This document shows, in pieces, positions 1 through 5,866 of a DNA stretch of 6,710 bases. The DNA comes from an uncultured Prevotella sp. (GTDB lineage Bacteria; Bacteroidota; Bacteroidia; Bacteroidales; Bacteroidaceae). Position 1 is the stretch's first letter, and every line of letters begins with the position of its first letter. The stretch covers positions 1 to 6,710 of the forward strand of contig CALBJK010000285.1 of NCBI GenBank assembly GCA_937892695.1. The letters are read 5' to 3'. The notes beneath the pieces were generated by a model that saw only the letters and a program-made list of their open reading frames with translations, searched no databases and had not been told where the DNA came from. The position numbers were made by a program, and so were the translations under genes.

Positions 1-124
1 TCCAGGTGTATCTGATATCGGACTTAAAATCGACAAGAGGTAAATCTCTTCTCCTTACCGGTTTTCATCTTTGATTATTCCTCTACAAAAGTCTTAATTC
101 CGTTTTGTTGGACTTAACGTCAGA

Positions 125-184
125 AGCGTTTGGGCTAAACACCGGGAGCGTTTGGGCTAAACACCGGGAGCGTTTGGGCTAAAC
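125..184. repeat. 22-bp tandem repeat, 2.7 copies
   Basis: Two perfect 22-bp units (125-146 and 147-168) and a 16-bp partial third (169-184). Each unit begins AGCGTTTGGGCTAAAC; the two full units end ACCGGG. Every copy carries the interrupted dyad GTTT-N5-AAAC (128-140, 150-162, 172-184), so the dyads recur every 22 bp, about two helical turns. The array lies in gene-poor DNA beyond the tRNA terminator. A 22-bp period is not a multiple of three and the array runs into stops, so it is not a coding repeat. Its function is unknown. It could be an intergenic repeat family, a set of protein-binding sites or replication slippage. Confidence 0.95.
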
Positions 185-213
185 TTGAAAAATGCATCTT
201 GGAATTATATAAT

Positions 214-245
214 AAAAAAAGGATGAACCTTGTCGATTCATCCTT
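214..245 (-). terminator. Rho-independent terminator of the tRNA gene
   Basis: Read on the minus strand, a 9-bp stem (AAGGATGAA pairing with TTCATCCTT, plus-strand 219-227 and 237-245) encloses a 9-nt loop. The descending arm runs straight into a run of seven T (220-214). It begins 5 nt after the tRNA 3' end, which makes it the natural terminator for that transcript. Confidence 0.88.
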
Positions 246-249
246 CAAG

Positions 250-323
250 TAGCGGGACCCAGGATTGAACTGGGGACCTCATGATTATGAATCATGCGCT
301 CTAACCAGCTGAGCTATCCCGCC
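250..323 (-). tRNA. tRNA-Met (CAU anticodon)
   Basis: On the minus strand the 74 nt fold into a complete cloverleaf. The acceptor stem is GGCGGGA/TCCCGCT with a G1-U72 wobble, and the D arm is GCTC/GAGC with the GG of the D loop. The anticodon stem CATGA/TCATG closes the loop TTCATAA, putting anticodon CAU at plus-strand 287-289. The T arm is CCCAG/CTGGG with loop TTCAATC, and the discriminator is A73. The 3' CCA is not encoded (ACT follows). It lacks the C1-A72 mismatch and the three G-C anticodon pairs of an initiator, so elongator Met is the best reading. A CAU tRNA can also be the lysidine-modified Ile2 species, which sequence alone does not fully exclude. Confidence 0.93.
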
Positions 324-341
324 ATCATTCATTTGCGGGTG

Positions 342-372
342 CAAAGGTAATACAATCCTGTGAATTAACAAA
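342..372 (-). promoter_or_regulatory. Bacteroidetes-type promoter of the tRNA
   Basis: Read on the minus strand, a -33 TTTG (372-369) is followed after exactly 19 nt by TACCTTTG (349-342), a full match to the TAnnTTTG -7 box of the Bacteroidetes primary sigma factor. The start point would fall near 335, about a dozen bases before the tRNA 5' end at 323. This is the best-formed promoter in the window. Confidence 0.8.
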
Positions 373-390
373 ATATTCGCAAACTTTTTA

Positions 391-420
391 TTCGCTTCTG
401 TGCTATATTTCGTAATTTTG
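391..420 (+). promoter_or_regulatory. Promoter of the START-like gene
   Basis: TAATTTTG at 413-420 fully matches the TAnnTTTG -7 box. An imperfect -33 element, TTCG (391-394), lies 18 nt upstream. Transcription should start near 427, giving a leader of about 34 nt before the ATG at 461. It is back to back with the tRNA promoter (342-372), with only about 18 bp between the two elements. Confidence 0.65.
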
Positions 421-460
421 CGGTGCGTAAGGCAGTTCTTACTGCAAAAAACTTAATCGT

Positions 461-862
461 ATGCTGAAACAACGTATTGAGATTGAGCGCGAGTTGAAAT
501 CGAAATCGCCTAATATCATCTGGAAACTGATGAGTACACCTGAAGGGTTGGCTCGGTGGATAGCCGATGACATCCGGATATCGGGCGACCGTCTTACCTT
601 TATATGGGGCAATGCTTGGAGTCATCACGAGACGCGACATGCCACAATCACCGCTCTTGAAAAAAACAGGCGGTTGCGCTTCGAGTGGGAAGACGATAAC
701 GACAGCGAGACTAATTATGTCGACATGAAGCTGATAAAGAACGAGCTGACCGACGACTTCTTGTTGCGTATCACAGATTTTGCCGACAAGGATGATGTGG
801 AGTGGTTGCAAGACGTGTGGAACCGCAATATGGAGAATCTGCACCGTACAAGCGGACTGTAA
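461..862 (+). CDS. START-like (SRPBCC/AHSA1-type) domain protein
   Basis: A 133-residue, soluble, probably cytoplasmic protein that is a single START-like/SRPBCC domain of the small Bacteroidetes type. Visible family traits are the early helix motif STPEGLARWIADDI (25-38), the strand segment RLTFIWG (44-50), a middle strand ending in RLRFEWED (71-78), LLRITDFAD (101-109), and a C-terminal amphipathic helix with WLQDVWNRNMENL (115-127). This is the usual helix-grip order with a long last helix. Such domains enclose a hydrophobic pocket, but the ligand and role of this subfamily are not known to me. It starts at the only sensible ATG, about 34 nt after its promoter, and no Shine-Dalgarno is present. 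No signal peptide or membrane segment is seen. It precedes the LptF/G-ribBA unit but is separated from it by 277 bp and a possible terminator. Confidence 0.85.
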   Translation: MLKQRIEIERELKSKSPNIIWKLMSTPEGLARWIADDIRISGDRLTFIWGNAWSHHETRHATITALEKNRRLRFEWEDDNDSETNYVDMKLIKNELTDDFLLRITDFADKDDVEWLQDVWNRNMENLHRTSGL

Positions 863-881
863 CAGAAATCTGTTTTTTATT
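861..881 (+). terminator. Weak intrinsic terminator after the START-like gene
   Basis: AACAG (861-865) pairs with CTGTT (870-874) around a 4-nt loop and is followed by TTTTATTT. The stem starts inside the TAA stop codon of the START-like gene. It is only 5 bp with two G-C pairs, so termination may be partial. The T-rich tail and position are right for ending this transcript. Confidence 0.45.
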
Positions 882-1088
882 TGAGCGCACGCATCCGTTC
901 ATTAAGGATATTGACACCTACGATGCGGAGATGTCATTTCAGTGCGTCTTTAAAGTGAATTTACGGCAATACATCAATACTGACCATGAGCTACAATTTA
1001 TTTTCTTGTGCATAATTTCGTTGTGCGTATTTGCGAGCCGCTTAACCATAAAAAAACATAAATAGAAAAGTTTGTGACTTTTTTATGC

Positions 1089-1096
1089 TAAATTTG
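1089..1096 (+). promoter_or_regulatory. -7 box for the lptF/G-ribBA unit
   Basis: TAAATTTG matches TAnnTTTG. The nearest TTTG upstream (1071-1074) is only 14 nt away, shorter than the 19 nt seen for the tRNA promoter, so the -33 element is uncertain. The predicted start near 1103 leaves a leader of about 37 nt before ATG 1140. It also places an upstream in-frame TTG (1110) so close to the 5' end that it is a poor start candidate. Confidence 0.5.
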
Positions 1097-1139
1097 CAGT
1101 CAGATAGTATTGCCGCATCAGAAAAGATGCGCACATGAA

Positions 1140-3065
1140 ATGTTTCGGATTAAGAAATTAGATATTTTTATTGCCAAGCAGTTCGGGCTTTTGTTTGTCG
1201 GAACCTTCTTCATCTGCCAGTTTGTGTTGATGATGCAGTTTCTGTGGCAATACATCGACCGTCTGATAGGAAAAGGGCTGTCAATGGAGGTGATGGCCCA
1301 GTTCTTCTGGTACATGGGGCTGATGCTTGTACCACAGGCCTTGCCGTTGGCCATACTGCTGTCCTCGCTCATAACATTCGGAAACCTCGGCGAAAGTAGC
1401 GAGCTTACGGCCATCAAGGCCGCTGGAATATCGCTCATGCAGACCTTCCGCTCGCTCATTTTCATCTCGGTTCTGGCCTGCGTGGCCTCGTTCTATTTCC
1501 AGAACAGCGTAGGCCCGGAGGCCAACCTGAAGCTGAGACAGCTCATGCTATCGATGAAGCAGAAAAGCCCCGAACTCGAAATCCCTGAAGGCATCTTCTA
1601 TGATGGTATACCAAACAGCAACATCTATGTCCAGGAGAAAAACATGGACACGGGCAAGCTGTACGGCATAATGATATACCGTATGACCGGCAGTTATGAA
1701 GACCAGGCCATCATACTGGCTGATTCGGGAATGCTTCAGGCTACAGCCGAGAAGAAACATCTGAAACTGTCGCTATGGAGCGGCGAATGGTTTGAGAACA
1801 TGCAGTCGCAGGAAATGGGCGGCAGTGCAGCTGTGCCATACAGACGCGAGACTTTTGTCTATAAGACGATACTGCTCGACTATGACGGCGACTTCAACCT
1901 TACCGACGCGACATCGCTGTCAAACGACGCACGCGGAAAGAGCCTGTCGAAAATCCATCACGACATGGACTCGCTGGAACATCAGTATGACAGCATCGGA
2001 CGTTCTTACTATAATCAGGAAATAGTCAACTTTGAAGTGCTTCGTCCTAAGACCCGGCGCGACTCTCTGGCCGCCATAGCCAGAGCCGGAAACGTAAAAT
2101 ATAATGTCGACTCGGCCTATGCCAAGCTGTCACCCGACCGTAAGATTCAGGTCGTAAGCGGTGCTCAGGCTGCGGTCAGCTCCCAACTGAGCGACCTCGA
2201 CTTCAAGGGTATGCTCACCAACGACGGCGACCGTCTGATAAGACAGCACAAGATAGAGGCTATCGGCAAGTTCACGGTTGCACTGTCGTGTGTCATTTTC
2301 TTCTTTATCGGTGCGCCGCTCGGTGCCATTATCCGCAAGGGCGGCCTGGGAATACCCGTGCTCATATCGGTGCTGGTGTTCATCATTTATTATATACTCG
2401 ACAACTCAGGCTACCGTATGGCGCGAGGAGGAATGTGGACTATCGGTTTCGGTAAGGGACTTGCACCGGGTGTGCTAATCCCTGTAGCCATATTCTTCAC
2501 GATTAAAGCCAATAACGACTCGATGGTGTTCAATATAGACCTGTACCGCGACTTCTTTATGAAACTGTTCGGGCTGAGGCTGAAACGCCACATTGCTTGT
2601 AAGGAAGTGGTGATAAACGACCCTGACTATGCCGACGATGTAAGGCGGCTCGCCGTCATCGACAGCAAAGTGGACGAATATGCAAAGAGACACAGGCTGA
2701 AGACCGCTCCAAATGTCATAAAGGTGTTCTTAAAGTATGAACCAGATCACGAGATAGAGCGGATCGGCGACGTACTGGAAACGATAATAGAAGACTTGTC
2801 CAACACAAAGGACATTGTGGTAATAGACGAGCTGAACAAATATCCGATAATGTCGGTCAAGGCTCATACGCGGCCGTTTGACAGGAGATGGCTTAACATT
2901 GTTGCTGCAGTACTGGTGCCGTTCGGAGCGGTGCTGTATCTGCGCATGTGGCGTTATCGTCTCAGACTTTTCCATGACCTGCGCACGGTGAAGGCCGTAG
3001 GACAGAAAATAACGGCACGCATAAGGGAGATGGAACGGAACAGAACAAAAAAGGAAAATATATAA
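1140..3065 (+). CDS. LptF/LptG family permease (YjgP/YjgQ)
   Basis: An inner-membrane permease subunit that works with the LptB ATPase to extract lipopolysaccharide and pass it to the LptC-LptA-LptD bridge. The 641 residues show TM1 (about 15-37), TM2 (55-81, LMLVPQALPLAILLSSL), the coupling segment SSELTAIKAAGISL (86-99) typical of the family, TM3 (105-121), a periplasmic domain (about 122-376), TM4-TM6 (about 377-398, 403-420, 440-455) and a tail with a seventh hydrophobic segment (584-601). E. coli LptF and LptG have about 360 residues and six TMs, so both the periplasmic insert and the 180-residue C-terminal extension are additions. LptF and LptG cannot be told apart here, so no symbol is given. 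ATG 1140 is preferred over TTG 1110 because family homology starts at MFRIKKLDIFIAKQF and the promoter lies close upstream. The stop overlaps the start of ribBA by one base. Confidence 0.92.
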   Translation: MFRIKKLDIFIAKQFGLLFVGTFFICQFVLMMQFLWQYIDRLIGKGLSMEVMAQFFWYMGLMLVPQALPLAILLSSLITFGNLGESSELTAIKAAGISLMQTFRSLIFISVLACVASFYFQNSVGPEANLKLRQLMLSMKQKSPELEIPEGIFYDGIPNSNIYVQEKNMDTGKLYGIMIYRMTGSYEDQAIILADSGMLQATAEKKHLKLSLWSGEWFENMQSQEMGGSAAVPYRRETFVYKTILLDYDGDFNLTDATSLSNDARGKSLSKIHHDMDSLEHQYDSIGRSYYNQEIVNFEVLRPKTRRDSLAAIARAGNVKYNVDSAYAKLSPDRKIQVVSGAQAAVSSQLSDLDFKGMLTNDGDRLIRQHKIEAIGKFTVALSCVIFFFIGAPLGAIIRKGGLGIPVLISVLVFIIYYILDNSGYRMARGGMWTIGFGKGLAPGVLIPVAIFFTIKANNDSMVFNIDLYRDFFMKLFGLRLKRHIACKEVVINDPDYADDVRRLAVIDSKVDEYAKRHRLKTAPNVIKVFLKYEPDHEIERIGDVLETIIEDLSNTKDIVVIDELNKYPIMSVKAHTRPFDRRWLNIVAAVLVPFGAVLYLRMWRYRLRLFHDLRTVKAVGQKITARIREMERNRTKKENI

Positions 3066-4276
3066 TGGGAACATTCAGACTCAGCAGCATCGAAGATGCT
3101 ATATCAGATTTTAAAGAAGGCAAGTTTCTCATCGTTGTAGACGATGAAGACCGTGAAAACGAGGGCGACCTCATTGTTGCGGCAGAAACGATAACGCCAG
3201 AAAAAGTGAACTTCATGCTTCACAATGCCAGAGGGGTGCTGTGCGCACCTATAACCATCTCGCGTTGTGAAGAGCTTGACCTTCCGCGCCAGGTGGCCGA
3301 CAACACATCTATGCTCGGCACGCCCTTTACGGTTACAGTCGACAAGCTCGAAGGATGCACTACTGGAGTGTCGGCTCACGACCGTGCAGCCACCATCAAG
3401 GCTCTGGCCGACCCGTCGTCCACACCGCAGACCTTTGGCCGTCCTGGGCATATCAATCCCCTGTACGCCCAGGATAACGGCGTGCTGCGTCGCTGCGGAC
3501 ACACCGAGGCCGCTGTCGATCTGTGCCGTCTGGCCGGATTGTATCCTGCAGCGGCACTGATGGAGGTGATGAACGAAGACGGCACTATGGCGCGTATGCC
3601 GCAGCTGCAGGAGAAAGCCCAAGAGTGGGGACTGAAAGTGATAACGATAAAAGACCTTGTTGCCTATAGGCTGAAATCGGAAACGATAATAGAGGTGGGC
3701 GAAGAAGTAGACATGCCGACCGAATATGGGCACTTCCGTCTTATACCGTTCCGCCAGCAGAGCAACGGTCTGGAACATATGGCTCTGGTGAAAGGCGAAT
3801 GGGCAGCTGACGAACCGGTGCTCGTGCGCGTACATTCTTCTTGTGCTACCGGCGACATCCTCGGCAGCAAGCGTTGCGACTGCGGGGAACAGCTCCATAA
3901 GTCGATGCAGATGATAGAAAAAGAAGGCAAAGGTGTGGTAATATACATGCAGCAAGAGGGACGTGGAATAGGACTGATGAACAAGATTGCTGCATACAAG
4001 CTTCAGGAAGAAGGCTATGACACTGTCGATGCCAATGTGCATCTGGGTTTCCGTCCCGACGAACGCGACTATGGATGTGGGGCTCAGATGTTGCGCCATT
4101 TAGGTGTGAGGAAGATGAGGCTGCTTACCAACAACCCAGTGAAGAGGGTAGGGCTTGAGGCTTACGGCATAGAAATAGTTGAGAATGTCCCGATAGAGGT
4201 TACTCCGAACAAGTATAACGAACGCTACCTCAAGACAAAACGCGACAGGATGGGACACACCCTTCATCTGAAATGA
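3065..4276 (+). CDS. Bifunctional RibBA: DHBP synthase / GTP cyclohydrolase II
   Basis: A cytosolic enzyme supplying both entry points of riboflavin synthesis. Its N-terminal half converts ribulose 5-phosphate to 3,4-dihydroxy-2-butanone 4-phosphate plus formate. Its C-terminal half opens GTP to the diaminopyrimidine precursor. The DHBP synthase domain (about 5-202) has DDEDRENEGDL (26-36, metal ligand E31), TTGVSAHDRAATI (99-111), RPGHINPL (126-133), GHTEAAVDL (145-153, metal ligand H146) and E167 before NEDGTMAR. The cyclohydrolase II domain (about 205-395) has VHSSCATGD, the zinc cysteines C260, C271 and C273, QQEGRGIGL (296-304), PDERDYG (331-337, R334) and LLTNNPVKRVGLE (353-365). Both active sites look intact, and 403 residues is the normal fusion length. 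The start overlaps the permease stop as TAATG, so translation is probably coupled, and there is no room for a private FMN riboswitch. Confidence 0.97.
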   Translation: MGTFRLSSIEDAISDFKEGKFLIVVDDEDRENEGDLIVAAETITPEKVNFMLHNARGVLCAPITISRCEELDLPRQVADNTSMLGTPFTVTVDKLEGCTTGVSAHDRAATIKALADPSSTPQTFGRPGHINPLYAQDNGVLRRCGHTEAAVDLCRLAGLYPAAALMEVMNEDGTMARMPQLQEKAQEWGLKVITIKDLVAYRLKSETIIEVGEEVDMPTEYGHFRLIPFRQQSNGLEHMALVKGEWAADEPVLVRVHSSCATGDILGSKRCDCGEQLHKSMQMIEKEGKGVVIYMQQEGRGIGLMNKIAAYKLQEEGYDTVDANVHLGFRPDERDYGCGAQMLRHLGVRKMRLLTNNPVKRVGLEAYGIEIVENVPIEVTPNKYNERYLKTKRDRMGHTLHLK

Positions 4277-4344
4277 CAAACCTCCACACGCTGTAAAAAT
4301 AAATAGGGAGATTACATTATTATTACTAATGACGAATTAAGACT

Positions 4345-4364
4345 GTTTTTTGGCCCCGAAAAAC
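4345..4364. other. Hairpin between ribBA and the aminotransferase gene
   Basis: GTTTTTTG pairs with CGAAAAAC (one T-G wobble) around the loop GCCC, an 8-bp stem. No T-run follows on the plus strand, so it is a poor plus-strand terminator. It still lies 69 bp after the ribBA stop and is the best structure in this 190-bp gap. It overlaps the possible -33 region of the next promoter. Confidence 0.35.
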
Positions 4365-4384
4365 AAATAAAATGATTAATTTTG
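4349..4384 (+). promoter_or_regulatory. Promoter of the aminotransferase gene
   Basis: TAATTTTG at 4377-4384 is a full TAnnTTTG -7 box. The upstream TTTG (4349-4352) is 24 nt away, longer than ideal, so the -33 part is tentative. Transcription from about 4391 would give a leader of about 75 nt, ending in A-rich sequence before the ATG at 4467. Confidence 0.55.
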
Positions 4385-4392
4385 CAAGAGGT

Positions 4393-4434
4393 AAAGTTGG
4401 ACAGAAACGTAAGAACCACGGAAAAGTTCGACAG
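4393..4434 (+). repeat. Short direct repeat in the aminotransferase leader
   Basis: AAAGTTGGACAG (4393-4404) recurs as AAAGTTCGACAG (4423-4434), 11 of 12 bases identical and spaced exactly 30 bp. Both copies lie in the predicted untranslated leader just downstream of the -7 box. The function is unknown, and a chance or slippage origin is possible. Confidence 0.6.
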
Positions 4435-4466
4435 CCAAAGTCAATGCAAATATAAATAAAACAAAA

Positions 4467-5660
4467 ATGGCACAATTATCAGAGCGTCTGCAACGTCTGG
4501 CACCGTCTGCAACATTGGCGATGTCGCAGAAAAGCAATGAGATGAAAGCTCAAGGTTTGGACGTGATAAATTTGAGCGTGGGCGAGCCCGACTTCAATAC
4601 GCCAAACCATATAAAAGAAGCGGCCAAGAAGGCCATTGACGAAAACTACTCGCGGTATTCACCTGTTCCCGGTTATCCCGACCTGAGGAAGGCAATAGTG
4701 GAGAAACTGAATAACGAGAACGGACTCGACTATTCGGAAAGCGAAGTGGTGGTTTCGAATGGAGCCAAACAAAGCGTATGCAATACTGTCTTGGCTTTGG
4801 TCAATCCCGGCGACGAAGTGATAATCCCCGCCCCTTATTGGGTGAGTTATCCGCAGATGGTGAAGCTTGCAGGCGGTACGCCGGTGATTGTTAACGCCGG
4901 ATTTGAACAGAATTTCAAGATGACGGCCGCCCAGCTCGAAAAAGCCATTACTCCCAAAACCCGTATGCTGATACTTTGCTCGCCGAGCAATCCGACGGGC
5001 AGCGTATATACAAAAGACGAGCTTCAGACTCTCGCCGACGTGATAAAAAATCATGAAGGGATGTTTGTACTTGCTGACGAAATCTATGAGCATATCAATT
5101 ATGTAGGACGACATGAGAGTATCGCTCAGTTTGAAGGCATGAAGGAACGTTCCGTCATCGTCAACGGCGTGTCAAAGGCATACGCAATGACTGGATGGCG
5201 CATAGGCTTCATAGCAGCTCCCGAATGGGTTGCCAAGGGCTGTAACAAACTTCAAGGGCAATACACAAGCGGGCCGTGCTCGATAAGCCAGAAAGCGGCT
5301 GTGGCAGCTTATACACGGTCGCAGGAATGCGTCGAACAGATGCGTCTGGCATTTGAGCGCAGACGCGACCTGATAGTGAAGCTTGCCAAAGACATACCCG
5401 GATTGGAAGTGAACGTTCCGCAGGGTGCGTTCTATCTCTTTCCGAAATGTAGCAGCTTCTTCGGAAAGAGTGACGGTGTACACACGATAGACAATTCCAC
5501 TGACTTTGCAATGTATCTACTCGAGGAAGCCCATGTGGCTACAGTCGGAGGTGACGCATTCGGCGATCCCTACTGCTTCCGCATGAGTTATGCTACGAGT
5601 GACGATAACATCAAGGAGGCAATGAGACGTATCAAAGAAGCACTCTCAAAGCTGAAATGA
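4467..5660 (+). CDS. PLP-dependent class I/II aminotransferase, aspartate type
   Basis: A 397-residue fold-type I aminotransferase of the prokaryotic aspartate/prephenate (Ib, I-gamma) subgroup, cytosolic and probably dimeric. It would interconvert aspartate and 2-oxoglutarate with oxaloacetate and glutamate. Residues seen are NLSVGEPDF (35-43), YSPVPGYPDLR (64-74), the cofactor-stacking W125 in PYWVSYP, CSPSNPTG (171-178, N175), LADEIYEHI (202-210, D204 and Y207 contacting the pyridine ring), SKAYAMTGWRIGF (236-248) with K237 as the Schiff-base lysine and R245 as the phosphate ligand, and R372 in CFRMSYA for the substrate carboxylate. All catalytic positions are present and the length is standard. 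The ATG at 4467 follows an A-rich leader without Shine-Dalgarno. Exact specificity (aspartate, aromatic or prephenate) cannot be read from these motifs, so no symbol is given. It is monocistronic or nearly so, with promoter-like sequence on both sides. Confidence 0.94.
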   Translation: MAQLSERLQRLAPSATLAMSQKSNEMKAQGLDVINLSVGEPDFNTPNHIKEAAKKAIDENYSRYSPVPGYPDLRKAIVEKLNNENGLDYSESEVVVSNGAKQSVCNTVLALVNPGDEVIIPAPYWVSYPQMVKLAGGTPVIVNAGFEQNFKMTAAQLEKAITPKTRMLILCSPSNPTGSVYTKDELQTLADVIKNHEGMFVLADEIYEHINYVGRHESIAQFEGMKERSVIVNGVSKAYAMTGWRIGFIAAPEWVAKGCNKLQGQYTSGPCSISQKAAVAAYTRSQECVEQMRLAFERRRDLIVKLAKDIPGLEVNVPQGAFYLFPKCSSFFGKSDGVHTIDNSTDFAMYLLEEAHVATVGGDAFGDPYCFRMSYATSDDNIKEAMRRIKEALSKLK

Positions 5661-5692
5661 CAAAACAGCTGTGCTTATGTAATGTATTATAA

Positions 5693-5723
5693 AAGTTTTT
5701 GACAACTGATGCTGTTAAAACTT
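5693..5723. other. Hairpin after the aminotransferase gene, possible terminator
   Basis: AAGTTTT (5693-5699) pairs with AAAACTT (5717-5723). After one bulged T the stem continues as GACA (5701-5704) with TGTT (5713-5716), including one wobble, around an 8-nt loop. It lies 32 bp after the aminotransferase stop. No T-tract follows on the plus strand, so a terminator role is only suggested by position. Confidence 0.3.
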
Positions 5724-5726
5724 GCT

Positions 5727-5774
5727 AATTGCAGACGCAATTATACTTTAATTGTTATCTTTGCGTCTGCAATT
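5727..5774. promoter_or_regulatory. Perfect 14-bp inverted repeat; paired TTGC-N4-GCAA dyads at the exbB promoter
   Basis: AATTGCAGACGCAA (5727-5740) is repeated exactly, in inverted orientation, as TTGCGTCTGCAATT (5761-5774) after a 20-bp A/T-rich spacer. Each arm is itself a dyad, TTGC-N4-GCAA (5729-5740 and 5761-5772), with centres 32 bp apart, close to three helical turns. The right-hand dyad includes the last three bases of the -7 box TATCTTTG and covers the expected transcription start. The left-hand dyad sits where the -33 region would be. This geometry suits a dimeric repressor that binds two sites on the same face of the DNA. The same bases could also form an RNA hairpin if the aminotransferase transcript reads through, but no T-tract follows. 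Confidence 0.6.
5756..5763 (+). promoter_or_regulatory. -7 box of the exbB-type gene
   Basis: TATCTTTG matches TAnnTTTG. No good -33 TTTG lies at 19 nt; the nearest TTG (5729-5731) is 24 nt away, inside the left arm of the inverted repeat. Transcription near 5770 would give a leader of almost 100 nt, whose last 45 bases are nearly all A/T, a pattern typical of efficiently translated Bacteroidetes genes. Confidence 0.6.
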
Positions 5775-5866
5775 GAAAAATAATCCTACGGACGCACGTC
5801 ATCATATTACGGAAATAGGAAACAACTAAATAATTATTAACAATTTAATTTTTAAAATTTCAAATT

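Noticed and set aside
2..43. A short open frame entering from the left edge and ending PGVSDIGLKIDKR-stop, which could be a protein C-terminus
   Set aside because: Only 13 codons are visible, and another forward frame stays open even longer (to about 72). Nothing identifies a family, so it cannot be called a gene.
250..323. The tRNA as an integration site of a mobile element
   Set aside because: No integrase gene and no duplicated tRNA 3' fragment is seen in the window. The downstream repeat does not resemble the tRNA.
931..1065. A 44-codon frame with a hydrophobic stretch (LQFIFLCIISLCVF), a possible small membrane protein
   Set aside because: No TAnnTTTG box or A-rich leader precedes the ATG at 931. 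The longer form starting at 802 overlaps the START-like gene. Composition and hydrophobicity could arise by chance in A/T-rich DNA.
1110..1139. TTG at 1110 as an alternative, longer start of the LptF/G permease
   Set aside because: It would add ten residues (MPHQKRCAHE) not expected in the family and would begin only a few bases after the predicted transcription start. ATG 1140 fits the conserved N-terminus.
3104..4099. A long antisense frame of 331 codons opposite ribBA
   Set aside because: It lies entirely within ribBA, whose motifs are intact. The translation shows no family motif, and the opening is a shadow of codon bias.
5741..5760. The inverted repeat at 5727-5774 as an invertible, phase-variable promoter of the kind known in Bacteroides
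   Set aside because: The segment between the arms is only 20 bp, far shorter than known invertible promoters, and no recombinase gene is nearby. An operator pair explains the symmetry better.
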